In this document: positions 1 to 10,750 of the stretch, in pieces
Layout: every line of letters begins with the position of its first letter
How positions within the stretch are numbered: the first letter of the stretch is position 1
Notes under the pieces: model-generated
Database searches by the model: none
Seen by the model: only the letters and a program-made list of their open reading frames with translations
Told to the model about the DNA's origin: nothing
Assembly: GCF_000485595.1 (NCBI RefSeq)
Contig: NW_014577306.1
Coordinates: 316,539 to 352,277, forward strand
Length of the DNA: 35,739 nucleotides
Direction: 5' to 3'
From: Priapulus caudatus
Taxonomy: Eukaryota > Priapulida > Priapulimorpha > Priapulimorphida > Priapulidae
Translations under genes and position numbers: made by a program

Positions 1-219
1 AAACCACGTTAGAAGAAGTTGTGATGTCGTCTACGGTTTTTCCCAATCAACATATCCACAAGAGTGCCAATAATTGCTATCATTCCTTCCACTTGGAAGG
101 AAATACAGTTAGTATAGATTAGAAGAAAAAAAACCACGTTAGAAGAAGTTGTGATGTCGTCTACGGTTTTTCCCAATCAACATATTTACAAGAGCGCCAA
201 TAATTGCTATCATTCCTTC
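1..219. repeat. 130-bp direct repeat, about 1.7 units
   Basis: AAACCACGTTAGAAGAAG occurs at 1 and again at 131. The units match to about position 89 of the second (219), where one continues CACTTGGAAGG and the other CACACGTTC. The same arrangement, with a 129-bp period, is present at 5101-5359 in copy 2, so the repeat predates or was carried by the block duplication. Confidence 0.85.
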
Positions 220-224
220 TCACA

Positions 225-405
225 CGTTCTCCATTTCTCTCTTTTGTTTGACTTCTTTCTTCCTCTTTTCACTCTCACGTTCGCGCTCTCTCTTTCTCTC
301 TCTCTCTCTCTCTTTCTTTCTCTTTCTCTGGTTTTTCTTTTTTTTTCTTTCTTTCCTATGTCCGCTCTCTCTAACCTTCTCTCTCTCCCACTTTTCCCGA
401 ATGTA
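225..405 (+). repeat. CT/TTTC pyrimidine tract
   Basis: Nearly uninterrupted pyrimidine run on the plus strand, with a pure CT core around 288-312. It gives a Ser/Leu-rich open frame that is only a by-product of the repeat. The copy-2 counterpart is about 5370-5525. Confidence 0.85.
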
Positions 406-852
406 GCTCTTACAATATCGCTATGAAGTACTTCGCATTCACATTAATATGCATTCTCCTTCTTCTGCATTCATGTTAACTTGCACACCCACTTAAGGTA
501 CCGACCGAGAATTGCTAGATTCGTCTGGCGGGTGATGACCTGTTCAACTCCCTATTGAGCCTCTAGTGATACTATACGATGCTAGAAAACAGACCGCGGT
601 ACAGCACGCCTGATTTCACGAGCATAGAAGATTCAATTTATTGCTTTCTCGCTTATAGGGGTAAAGTCTCCAGTTCTATTACATATATAACACCCAAGCT
701 AAATCGATTTTCATGAATAGCTTGTTCTGAATGAATTAATCTAAGGTGGATCGTGTCACCTTATAGCTATTATGAACTACGTATGTTATCTAACAGGAAA
801 ACTGACTCTACTAGCTGATACGTAGACAGATTTATAGGTCAATGAAAGGAAG

Positions 853-1046
853 GGTGGATAGATAGATGGATGGATAGATGGATGGATGGATGGATGGATG
901 GATAAATGAATGAATAGATGGATGGATGGATGGATGGATGGATGGATGGATGGATGGATGGATGGATGGATGGATGGATGGCTACATGGATGGATACATG
1001 GATGGATGAATAGATGGATGGATGGATGGATGGATGGATGGATGGA
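853..1046. repeat. GGAT tetranucleotide array, clean copy
   Basis: About 190 bp of GGAT units with a few GGATA, GAAT and TACAT variants. Unit length is well preserved, in contrast to the noisy array at 6014-6793. The His-Pro-Ser-Ile open frame on the minus strand is a translation of the repeat. Confidence 0.92.
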
Positions 1047-1050
1047 ATAA

Positions 1051-2034
1051 CGTCGGGTGCTTTAATCAACGAATGTCTCCATGAATGCGCGACCAAAATG
1101 TTGTTCGAGGTGCTAGCGATATACGCGCCGTTAACTTCGCGGATTGCACAGTGACACCTCGAGCGATACTAATTAACGTATTAAATATCTAAAAGGAAGT
1201 GTCACAATGACATGGCGTGCTTCCTTGCTAATTGAACAAATGCCATCATTACTATTCCTCGAGACATCGAGACGACTGGCGCAGACTCCGGTGACTGCCT
1301 AGACCAGTGTCGAAATGCGCCATAAACATGCGTATATAGGACGTGCACGCAATCGTCGATAAGGACAAAACCGACAAATCGGTGTAAAAAAAATAGGAAC
1401 TTTTACCCTGTCATTCTCCTATACTAACCTTCCCTAACTAGTTTCGCCACAGCAATGTTAGGAAGTCGGCCTATTAGTGTCGACCATCTAATATTGGCGA
1501 GAGGAGAATTCCTCGCAGTTAAATGGTTTTAGAAAACTGACACTAGCGAGTGTTTTTATTAGCGTTCGCAGACTAACGAGCGCGCTGAGATTTAGAAAAC
1601 GGATAAAACTCGGTTCGTTAGTTATGAGAAATCTTACTAACGGCGTCTCGCTCAAAATGGCATCGCTCGTTTGCCGTTATCATCACGTTGGGTTCTCCCC
1701 GCCCTGCGATGTCACGCCTGTTGTCGTAGTAAGGTGGCACCGTTTTCACCGTGGCTCTGGCTGCGACTGTACTAATTGCCGAGCAAAGGTCCTGCAGGAA
1801 GTTGGAGGTTCTACGGATCGAAACTAAGCTCGCCCGCAATTGTATACGATTCGAGTGCGTACAGACACATTAGTAGGCATGAGATCGACGTAGCACAGAT
1901 AGCCGTGTAAACATCATCGTGTGAATCGGCTGGCAACGTGACGACTGCTAATGGAATAACTACTGCTGGCTGAAAGACTACAGACTGAGTGAATACTGCT
2001 GGTCACGTAATAGTTACATCGGGGATTTGGTGAC
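1051..2034. other. Unique non-coding stretch
   Basis: Complex single-copy-looking DNA. Short open frames at 1618-1839 on both strands overlap each other, lack recognisable motifs and are of chance length. No RNA gene or repeat was recognised. Confidence 0.6.
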
Positions 2035-2132
2035 TCACGCACGCACGCGCGCACACACACACACACGCGCACACACACACGCACGCACGCGCAAACACAC
2101 GCACGCACGCGCACACACACGCACGCGCGCAC
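2035..2132. repeat. CA/CACG/CGCG alternating purine-pyrimidine tract
   Basis: About 100 bp of strictly alternating purine and pyrimidine (CACA, CACG and CGCG units). This composition is the classic one for left-handed Z-DNA under supercoiling. No gene is seen. Confidence 0.88.
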
Positions 2133-3190
2133 CCGCGGTTACCTGATCATCGCATAAGGAAGCCGACTCGATGAAATTAGTCGAGCGAAACAGACCCCCA
2201 CGTGTATTGCACGACCTAGTTGTGACTACACCTACGTGGTCAAGACATACACCTGCCGCTGACCAGCACGTATATAATTATACCCAGCTCTAGTGACAAC
2301 TCGTTCATTACGACCACGCTAGCTGCATAGACATTATTTGGCTTCATGATATGGATCTAGCATGATATGCACGCAGCTATATCGGGTAAGCGCTTGCTAT
2401 ATAGTAAATGACTTTCTCGTGTTCATTACCTGCCGCTGCGCGCAGTATCTGTAAGAAAACAAAGAGGCGCGCTCAGCGACGGTGCGACATCAATTAAAAA
2501 CGCCGAACTGATGGAATGACGAGCCAATAAACTAGGTTTTCAGGTTGAATGCGCACCGTTGCTATCATGTTCAATAAACCCGAGGGCATAGAATCGATCG
2601 AAACGCATCCCCGCGAATCTCCGACCGAGCGCGTGCTACCTTCTCTCATGCATATACCCACAAGCTATCGCATCTATATACTTCGGACTGATTGCAATGT
2701 ATGTATATACGTGTGCATGCGCGCTCACGCGTGCGTGCGTGCGTGCGTGTGTGCGTGCGCGCGTGTGCGTCTAAGTGTGGCGCCTCACGCGGCATTCACG
2801 CGTACGTGCTTGCGTGGGAATCGAACATTTGCCTCCTTGCGGCTTCAACTTCTTAGCGTAGTTTTACTCGTGCACCACTGCCACTGGCGTTCGATTAAAG
2901 GGGAGGGGGAGAAAATCCGTGTCTGCATGAGATGACCTACAATAGTTAAGACAGCGGCTCACAGAGCATTCCGACCCTTAGCGTTCTCCTAATAACTATA
3001 AGCGTGCAGGTAATCGCGAGTGTACGGAACGATCACTTAATTGTAAGCAATCACGCTAAAACAATGTCAACGCTAGATAACATAGGTGTGTTGTGGCGCG
3101 CTGTCCCTATATGTTATATTATATCACTGATAGTAAGGCGGCGCGGGCTGACATGATATGTTGACGCGATATCCCACGATGCACAGCGCA
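2133..3190. other. Unique non-coding stretch with a short GTGC tract
   Basis: Unique DNA with one alternating GTGC/GCGC tract at about 2716-2772. An open frame at 2549-2935 runs through that tract (its Cys-Val-Arg-Ala part is the repeat) and shows no family motif. I see no gene. Confidence 0.55.
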
Positions 3191-3201
3191 TAAATTAGCA
3201 T

Positions 3202-3345
3202 AATATATATATATATATATATATATCCATAATAGAAAATTTATACTATTTCTACATTTGTCAATTTATTTTACATTTTACAATACATTTTACAATTTAT
3301 ACATTTTCTATTATGGACTCTTGATTATATATATATATATACGTG
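3202..3345. repeat. Small foldback element flanked by TA tracts
   Basis: TCCATAATAGAAAAT (3226-3240) is perfectly inverted as ATTTTCTATTATGGA (3303-3317). The arm extends about five more bases inward with one mismatch. The 62-base interior is AT-rich with two TACATTTTACAAT-like repeats. TA runs lie directly outside both arms. This fits a tiny MITE-like foldback inserted at TA, or a hairpin in AT-rich DNA. No transposase is present. Confidence 0.6.
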
Positions 3346-5100
3346 GCGAGTAAATGCGGTGTGCATGTGCGCCTGTATGCGTGATGCATGATGCGCAAGT
3401 ATAGCATTCATGAATGCGACGGAGCGTGATTATATGATTATCCTAGTTATACTTGTCCATGCACGTACTACGTGTCAGTAAGAGCTGAGATGATGGTCCC
3501 GAGAGTTTCATTAGCTGTAGCCATTTATCTTTGGTTAGAGTCCTGTGTGACAGTACTCAACTTATGGTCGTGCCGAAACGAGTTCAGTGTTAGAACGACA
3601 AAACAGCAGGAAAAACGAGCAAAATGCAATTTGTCAGAATTTGTTTCGTAGAATTTCTGTTTCCGAATAAAAATATTTCACATAATTTTCAAATTTTAGG
3701 AAATTTTTTGTGAAGCGATCGATCCGTTTTCGTGCCTTCCGCTCGACGGGTTTGCTGCAAAATAGCAGGTTTCGTCTCCCACGGGCATAAAGCGGGCGAT
3801 TCCCAGAAGAGGCCCCCGATTGCCGTAATTATGCTTTTTATTATGTTATAACGTATTAAATTATGTCGTGTTAGATATTCAATATTAATGCGTTTGCTTT
3901 GCGAAGTTGGGTTATAACTCTGGTTAACAAGAATTTGTCAACCATGTCGGGCGGCGGACAAGCTCGTGCGTCACGTGACTCACTCGAGTTACATGTAAGT
4001 ATAATGCTCGAAACTAAGCGATTCGAATGCTGGGTACAAATGCCCGTTCTGTGGTGTATATGATTTTTAAACATAATTATGGCAACATAACTAGAATGAC
4101 GTGCGGATTTAAATAACAATCTGCAAGGTCTGGCGAACCTCGGCAGTCACGGGCCCGTTGTCAGAAAGATTATAAGTAGTTATAACTACCGCTATAACTA
4201 AGTGTAAAATGTCTTTTATATGACACTTCATTTCAAGTTGTGATTTTATAACTATGATTTTACATATTCTGAACAATCGTGGCATTTTCTATTGTCACGA
4301 ACAAGAAATGCTGGTTTCTATTTTGGCGATAGCTGACGAGACTATTTTGACCGTAACATGTCATTGTGCACGTATAAATTAGTAGTACAAATTTTTCAAC
4401 GTAAAAATAACGTCATTTTCGTTGGGAGATAGAAATTAGCATAAAACAGGATTATTATTCTTGTATATATTTTGTGTATGTATGTTGCTATAATATATCT
4501 ATCTTGTTGTATATTATTGTGTGTTATATTGTATGTGTATGTATATGCATGTATGTTCGTTGCTCACTGTAGCAGTGTTGCTTAGTTTGCAGTGTAATTT
4601 TAGACGATCGATTACAATAACGATTTCTTGGATATATCGTTTGCTCTACTAATGACTCAAGTGAGTCATAAAATATCATGCGCATTTATCATCTATTTTA
4701 TATATTTATCATCTGATTCTGTCACATTATTATGCATAGCCTTTTGCTCTTACTCAGGCCGTTGCTATGAATTATACTTTCAACTTTAGTTGGTCACAGC
4801 AGTCTGGTTAGTTAGGTTTGACGAAGTTATATATAATTATTTGGCGATGGTGTGTTTGTTCTGTTGACGGAAGATGATAAGAAATGTTTCAATTTTGACA
4901 GTTTTCGCCATTTTTACTTCGGCGCAATTTATCGTGTAATACGAAGACGTCAGCAAAATGCTTTACATGGCGTTGCCACGTTCGATGTATGGCCGGTGCT
5001 GCTGTCGCATGCAGAGTTACAAAAAGTATTAAACTGCCGTCTGTACTAAACTGCTGCATGTATGTGCGGGTTCTCTCGATTTGCGATCGGAGAAAATATT
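3346..5100. other. Unique non-coding spacer between block A copies
   Basis: AT-rich unique DNA with no convincing exon. It includes a possible decayed MITE fragment near 4148-4230, listed separately. Short open frames at 3871-4119 and 4852-5049 lack recognisable features. Confidence 0.55.
4148..4230 (+). repeat. Possible MITE end or foldback fragment
   Basis: A GGGCCCGTTGTCAGAAAG start (4151-4168) is followed by the perfect palindrome GTAGTTATAACTAC (4176-4189) and a nearby second TATAACTA. I recall short non-autonomous elements in marine invertebrates with GGGCCCGTT-type termini and TAACTA-rich interiors. No matching inverted terminus was found downstream, so it would be truncated. This is inference only. 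Confidence 0.25.
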
Positions 5101-6795
5101 TGGAAGGAAATACAGTTAGTATAGATTAGAAGAAAAAAACAACGTTAGAAGAAGTAGTGATGTCGTCTACTTTTTTTCCCAATCAACATATCCACAGGAG
5201 TGCCAATAATTGCTATCATTCCTTCCACTTGGAAGGAAATACAGTTAGTATAGATTAGAAGAAAAAAACAACGTTAGAAGAAGTAGTGATGTCGTCTACC
5301 GTTTTTCCCAATCAACATATTTACAAGAGCGCCAATAATGCTATCATTCCTTTCTCACACGTTCTCCAATTTCTCTCTTTTGTTCTACTTCTTCTTCCTC
5401 TTTTCACTCTCATAGTTCGCGGCTCTCTCTTCTCTCTCGTCGCTCTCTCTTCCTTTCTCTGGTTTTTTCTTTTTTTCTTTCTTTCCTATGTCCGCTCTCC
5501 TAAACCTTTCTCTCTCTCCCACTTTTCCCGCAATGTAGCGTCTTACAATATCGCTATGGAAGTACTCGTCGATTCAACATTAATATGCATTCCTCCTTCT
5601 TCTGCATTTCATGTTACTAACTTGCACACCCACTTAAGGTACCGACCCGAGAATTGCTAGATTCGTCTGGCGGTGATGACCTGTTCAACTCCCATATGAG
5701 CCTCTAGTGATACTATATACGATGCTAAAAACAGACTCGCGGTACAGCACTGCCTGATTTCACGAGCATAGAAGATTCATTTATTGCTTTCTCGCTTATA
5801 GGGGTAAAGTCTCCAGTTCTATTACATATATACCACCCAAGCTAAATCGATTTTCATGAATAGCTTGTTCCTGAATGAATGTAATGCTAAGGTGGATCGT
5901 GTCACCTTATAGCTATTATGAATCTACGTATGTATTATACGAGCGAAAAACTGACTCTACTGAGCTGATACGTAGACAGATTTATAGGTCAATGAAAGGT
6001 AAGGCTGGATAGATAGATGGATGGATAGATGGATGGATGGGATGGATGGTATGGATAAATGAATGAATAGATGGATGGCATGGATGGATGGAAGATGGAT
6101 GGATGGATGGATGGATGGATGCGATGGATGGATCGGATGGATGGATGGATGGATGGATTGGATTGGATGATGGATGGGATTGGATGGATGGATGTGGATG
6201 GTGGATGAGGAATGGACTGGATGATTGGAGGTGAGATGGATGGATGGATGATGGATGGATCAGATATGATGGATGATGGATGGATGGATGGATAGGTGGA
6301 TTGGATGGATGATGGATTGGGAAATGATGGATGGATAGATGGATGGATGGATGGATGGATGGATGAGACGGATGGATAGATGATGGATGGATGGAGGATG
6401 AGATGGTGGATGGAGAGGATTGGATGAATGGATGGATGGATGATTGGATAGGCAGGATGGATGGAGGATGGATGGAATGGATTGCTGGATGCGATGGTCG
6501 ACTGGATGATAGATCGATAGATGGATGGATGATGGAGTGGATGGGATGGATAGATGAATGGATGGATGGAGTGGATGGATTAGATGGATGGATGTGATGG
6601 ATGGATGGATGATGGATGGATGATGGATGAATGGATGGATGGATGGATGATTGGATGGATGATGGATGGATAATGGATGAGATGATGATGGATGGATGGA
6701 TGGATGGATGGATGGATGGATGGATGGATGGATGGATGGATGGAGATGGATGGATAAATGGATGGATGGATGGATGGATGGATGGAAGGATAGGT
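5101..6795. repeat. Duplicated block A, copy 2
   Basis: Second copy of the 1-1050 block, starting in the 129-bp direct repeat and ending in a GGAT array. It keeps the order and most words of copy 1 but has many single-base insertions and deletions (for example CTTCTGCATTTCATG against CTTCTGCATTCATG). Its GGAT array is about four times longer and much noisier. This is either a tandem segmental duplication with a ~5.1-kb period or an assembly duplication. Confidence 0.85.
6014..6793. repeat. GGAT array with frequent unit slips
   Basis: About 780 bp of GGAT units interrupted every few units by one-base gains or losses (GGGAT, GGCAT, GATGCGAT, GGATTGGATT). The slips let both strands stay open for up to 325 codons of Ser-Ile-His-Pro or Trp-Met-Asp-Gly, which is not a protein. 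The error pattern resembles unpolished long-read sequence. Confidence 0.9.
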
Positions 6796-7904
6796 GATAT
6801 ATATATATATAATAACCATTGCATATTCATTTTGGTTTGCGCGCGCGCAACCGCTTTTAAGCATATCACAGACGAACACTTATTTGCGCAGCCTAGATCC
6901 CTTTGAAGTATGGAGAACTTTGCCGGTTGAAGCTGTACAGCGTTATCGTATTTTGCCACGGCTCAGTTCCGTGGCGAATACGCGCATTTTTCAGCGTGGA
7001 AAAAATAGGCCTTTGTTAAGCTAATCACAGCAACGAGCCGGGCAAGGTTCGCACCGCTCTTCTGCCGTTCTAGCCGAGCAGGGACACAGCAAGATTTAAT
7101 CGTTCCACGACATATATCCTGCTGACCGTTAGGAATTCAATTTAAAATACATAATGTTAACAACGAGCAATTTCGCGAGCAGTGAAAAGAAAAAAACAGT
7201 TAACGAAGGTCACCTATGAATAAGGTCAACGATGAAAGAGACGTCAGCGCTATAACTACTATTCGGATACCCCATATGCAACGCAATCATGTGCAATATG
7301 CAAATTTACAATTGAAATATGCTGATTTACAAAAACAAGCATGGATCTAATAATTGTGGAAGAGGGTGTCCTGCGTTTAACGAATACAGCTATAGGGTAG
7401 ATGGGGGTTAATTAGGGCCAATAGAAATGTTGAATGACCATTAGTCTGTGATTAATTTATAAAGAACTGATGTCATCGCAGTCTTAAATGCAGATAGACG
7501 TGCCTATACCGATCAACATAACCGGAATTGCAAATATACTAACTGCAATAATACGGCAACTCAGAAACTCGAGAGCCCAAAATACCGAACTTGTGCCGAA
7601 GACAAAATTGTCTCATTTCAAAAATTGCAACTGAAATCTGTGCCCTTACGAAAAATACCTGTCACGAATCGTCGATTACCCGCCATTATCAATTATTGGT
7701 GTAATTTCCGAACCCATTTGCCAAAAAACTGTAATCGTACTGTAATTTACGGGCAGTCCCATATAAAAAATATACCATGGAAATACAGTTTGTTTTTGGT
7801 TAAATGGCTGCATTGTGCTTTATTTTGCTGTTCTGACCAAGTAAACATGAATAAATGAGTAAATTGAACATCATACATAAATTCATGTAAAGCTATTCTA
7901 CAGT
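6796..7904. other. Unique non-coding stretch
   Basis: Starts with a short TA run (6796-6811) and continues as AT-rich unique DNA. Open frames here (6794-7024 and 7625-7858) show no motif, no signal sequence and no splice context that I can defend. Confidence 0.55.
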
Positions 7905-8590
7905 CCGTCTTACGTCTCTACCAGGCGACGTCTCACGTCTCTACCAGGCGACGTGTTACGTCTCTACCAGGCGACGTCTCAACCAGGCGACGTGTCACGT
8001 CTCTACCAGGCGACCGTCTCACGCTCTCTTACCAGGCGACGGTCACGCTCCTACAAAGGCGACGTCTCTACCAGGCCGACGTTCCACGTAACGCTACCAG
8101 AGACGTCTACGTCTATACCAGGCGACGTCATCACGTCTCTACCAGGCGCACGTCTCACGTCTCTCACCAGGCGACGTGTTACGCTCGCCTACATAGCGAC
8201 GTCGTCTACCAGGCGAACGTGTCACGTCTCTACCAGCGACGTGTCACGTCTCTAGCCAGGCGACGTGTCTTCACGTCTCTACAGGCGGACGTCTCAGTCA
8301 TATACCAGGCCTACGTCTCACGTCTCTACCAGGCGACGTCTCACGTCTCTACCAGGCGACGTCTCACGTCTCTACCAGGCGACGTCTCACGTCTCTACCA
8401 GGCGACGTCTCACGTCCTCTACAGGCGCACGCCTTACCGTCTCTTACAGGCGACCGTCTCACGTCTCTACGGGGCGAAGTCTCTTCTACCAGGGCGACGT
8501 CTCACGTCTCTTTACCAGGCCGACGTCTCACGTCTCTACAGTCGCGACGTCTCACGTCTCTACCAGGCGACGTCTCACGTCTCCAGCAGG
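7905..8590 (+). repeat. 23-bp minisatellite (ACGTCTCTACCAGGCG core)
   Basis: About 30 head-to-tail units. In the clean part (8318-8408) the period is exactly 23 bp: an ACGTCTCTACCAGGCG core plus ACGTCTC. Each unit therefore carries CGTCTC twice and GACGTC once. Elsewhere units show one-base slips. The two overlapping Ser-Arg-Leu-Tyr-Gln-Ala open frames are translations of the repeat. Confidence 0.93.
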
Positions 8591-8630
8591 TGTCGTCTTA
8601 TGCAGACAGTACGCACGACAGACAAACTCT

Positions 8631-8634
8631 CCTC

Positions 8635-8665
<31 letters not shown>

Positions 8666-8729
8666 CCTCTCTCTCTCCTCTTTCTCTCTCGCTCTCTCTC
8701 TCTCTCTTTCTTTCTTTCTCTCTCTCTCT

Positions 8730-8763
<34 letters not shown>

Positions 8764-8796
8764 TACTCTTACTCTTTCTCTCTCTCTCTCTCTCTG

Positions 8797-8886
<90 letters not shown>
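8631..8886 (+). repeat. CT dinucleotide tract
   Basis: About 255 bp of CT with occasional TTTC and CCTC interruptions, pure from about 8800. It follows the 23-bp minisatellite after roughly 40 bp of unique sequence. It is a homopyrimidine mirror repeat able to form triplex DNA. Confidence 0.93.
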
Positions 8887-8887
<1 letters not shown>

Positions 8888-9675
8888 TCCTACGTTCTTT
8901 GTCTTCATCACTCCTCCCTCCGAGCGAATCCCACGCACGCACGTAACATATGAAAGTTACTCAGCCACGCACGAGCGTTCAGGCTATATAGCGTCGGTAC
9001 GAATTATTATAACCGTAAAATATTCTCATAAAGCTAGCGATATTAGCGTGCATATTAATTTAAATTGCCGTGTTTTTGCTAGTAATTTTAACTACTCTTC
9101 TTTGCATTGATGTATTGTGTTTAGCTCTATTTGTAACTGTTTTTATGCAAAAATGTATTTACGATGATACTTCTCGTAAAAACGTTACATATTGGCTTTT
9201 GAAGTGAAACGTGTGCTGCACTCTCCGCACGCAATTATAATACAACACGTAGACGCATCGTAAATTTTATGTTAAAAGGATGACTAAAAAAACGATATAG
9301 GAGGAGCAATACTTGAGTTAACGCTGATAATATATTACGCAGACCATGGACAGGATATCTAATTATAAATGATGAAGACTCGTCATGCCCTCACTATTAA
9401 TGAGGTTTTTAATTTTCATGCGTTGTTAAGCAAGTTGCCGGTTCAAACATTAACAACGCGTAATTGAGTTGATGGCTAATTTTTCTGCGACGCCGACGTT
9501 GCAATAGATTTGTCCGATCAAACTGACACACTGCTCGACAAACGGAATTAGATCGCCGTCAGGCAACCAGTCTGGGCATGTACAGTTAGCGACAGGCAAT
9601 CGACGTTTACCACGTCGTATAGTATTGGACCCCATAGCATAAATTTAGCCGTTCCTCTGTCAGTACTACACATCC
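8887..9675. other. Unique non-coding stretch
   Basis: AT-rich unique DNA. A 61-codon minus-strand frame at 9450-9635 is the only protein-like patch (CTCPDWLPDGD), but it has no recognised family and no clear splice pair. No gene is called. Confidence 0.5.
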
Positions 9676-9805
9676 CATTGCATTAATTTCATTAATTAAT
9701 TCATTAATTTCATTAATCATAAATTTCAATTAATCAATTAATCATCAATTTCATTCATTAATTTCATTCTTTCATTCATTAATTCATTGCATTGCATGTT
9801 CATTG
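9676..9805. repeat. Degenerate ATTAATTTC/ATTCATTA tract
   Basis: About 130 bp built from ATTAATTTC, ATTCATTA and ATTGC words. It is dense in TAAT/ATTA cores, the general homeodomain recognition core, but a low-complexity repeat explains this equally well. Confidence 0.8.
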
Positions 9806-10165
9806 CATTACGAACGGTGGCACTCATTAACATTATATACGCTCAGCACTGTAAGCATGAAAACGAAAGTGATTAATGTCCAGCATTATGTTTGATTGCT
9901 GAGCACATCGGTGCATCTGTAATCGCGGTGACTAGCACGCTGTTTGTTGCCAGACGCATATGAGGTCGGCTATAAAGCAACCAATTTAACCGAAAGCTGT
10001 ACAGGTGTTTGATATGGGAATTATGGGAATTCGTATGATGATAGTTTAGTCGCCAGGACCCTTACCAGGTTAATTATGAGCGCCGCCACGAGGATCCTAA
10101 TTTTAAAAAGGAAACACTATAGTTATTTCAAGTTTCTGTACGTGTATGCCTGCGTGTGTACGTGT
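9806..10165. other. Unique non-coding stretch
   Basis: Short unique segment between two simple-sequence arrays. No open frame, RNA gene or repeat is recognised. Confidence 0.5.
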
Positions 10166-10266
10166 GCGTGCGGGAGTGAGTGAGTGATTGAGTGAGTGAG
10201 TGAGTTAGTGAGTGAGTGAGTGAGTGTGTGTGTGTGAGTGAGCTTGTAGTGAGTGAGTCGAGTGTA

Positions 10267-10296
10267 GGAGATAATCATTCAGACATTATTTACTCC
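10267..10296. repeat. Palindromic insert 1 in GAGT array
   Basis: Version of the 10457 palindrome with slips (GGAGATAATCATTC ... ATTTACTCC). It is followed by AAGGAGTGAGT as in the second copy. Confidence 0.7.
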
Positions 10297-10456
10297 AAGG
10301 AGTGAGTGAGGAGTGAGTGAGTGAGTGAGTGAGTCGAGTGAGTGAGATGAGTGCAGTGAGCTGATGTGAGTGAGTGAGTGATGAGTGAGTGAGTGAGTGA
10401 GTGAGTGAGTGAGTGAGTGAGTGAGTGAGTGAGTGAGTGAGTGAGTGAGTGAGTGT

Positions 10457-10483
10457 GGAGTAATCATTCAGAATTATTACTCC
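10457..10483. repeat. Palindromic insert 2 in GAGT array (cleanest copy)
   Basis: 27 bp centred on one A. The arm GGAGTAATCATTC is inverted as GAATTATTACTCC, with 12 of 13 pairs matching and one C/T mismatch. GAGT units flank it on both sides. Confidence 0.85.
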
Positions 10484-10720
10484 AAGGAGTGAGTCGACGT
10501 GAGTGACGTGAGTGAGTGAGTTGAGTGACGTGAGAGTGAGTGAGTGACGTGAGTGAGTGATGAGCTGAAGCTGAGTGAGTGAGTGAGGTAAGTGAGAGAT
10601 GAGTGAAGTGGAGTGAGTCGTGTGCGTGAGTGGTGATGGGTGAGTGAGTGAGTGATGAGTGAGTCGAGTGAGTGATATGAGTGAGTTAGAAGTGACGTGA
10701 GGAGGTGAGTGAGTGAGTGT

Positions 10721-10750
10721 GGAGTATATCCATTCAGAATTAATTACTCC
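10721..10750. repeat. Palindromic insert 3 in GAGT array
   Basis: Third version (GGAGTATATCCATTC ... AATTACTCC) with small slips relative to the copy at 10457. It is followed by CAATGGAGTGAGT, again GAGT-flanked. Confidence 0.7.

Larger units (their letters stand above)
1..1050. repeat. Duplicated block A, copy 1
   Basis: This block recurs at 5101-6795. Shared landmarks in the same order are a 130-bp direct repeat, a CT-rich tract, a segment containing GCACACCCACTTAAGGTACC, the segment ending TTTATAGGTCAATGAAAGG, and a GGAT array. The copies differ mainly by one- or two-base insertions and deletions rather than substitutions. Homology stops within or at the end of the GGAT array. No coding region is credible here. 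The block may continue left of the window. Confidence 0.85.

Noticed and set aside
2790-2835. Possible tRNA B box on the minus strand (GTTCGATTCC)
   Set aside because: The five bases on each side of the loop do not pair, and no A box or acceptor stem was found. A similar word near 23890 fails in the same way.
5982-6959. 325-codon Ser-Ile-His-Pro open frame
   Set aside because: Translation of the noisy GGAT array on the minus strand.
7905-8590. CRISPR-like array
   Set aside because: Units are contiguous 23-bp tandem repeats with no unique spacers, and the DNA is eukaryotic.
7953-9110. Overlapping plus-strand frames of 244 and 281 codons
   Set aside because: They combine the 23-bp minisatellite and the CT tract; no non-repeat protein segment is present.
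9450-9635. 61-codon minus-strand frame with CTCPDWLPDGD
   Set aside because: Looks protein-like and has an AG after a CTAAC word within it, but no donor site or family supports an exon.
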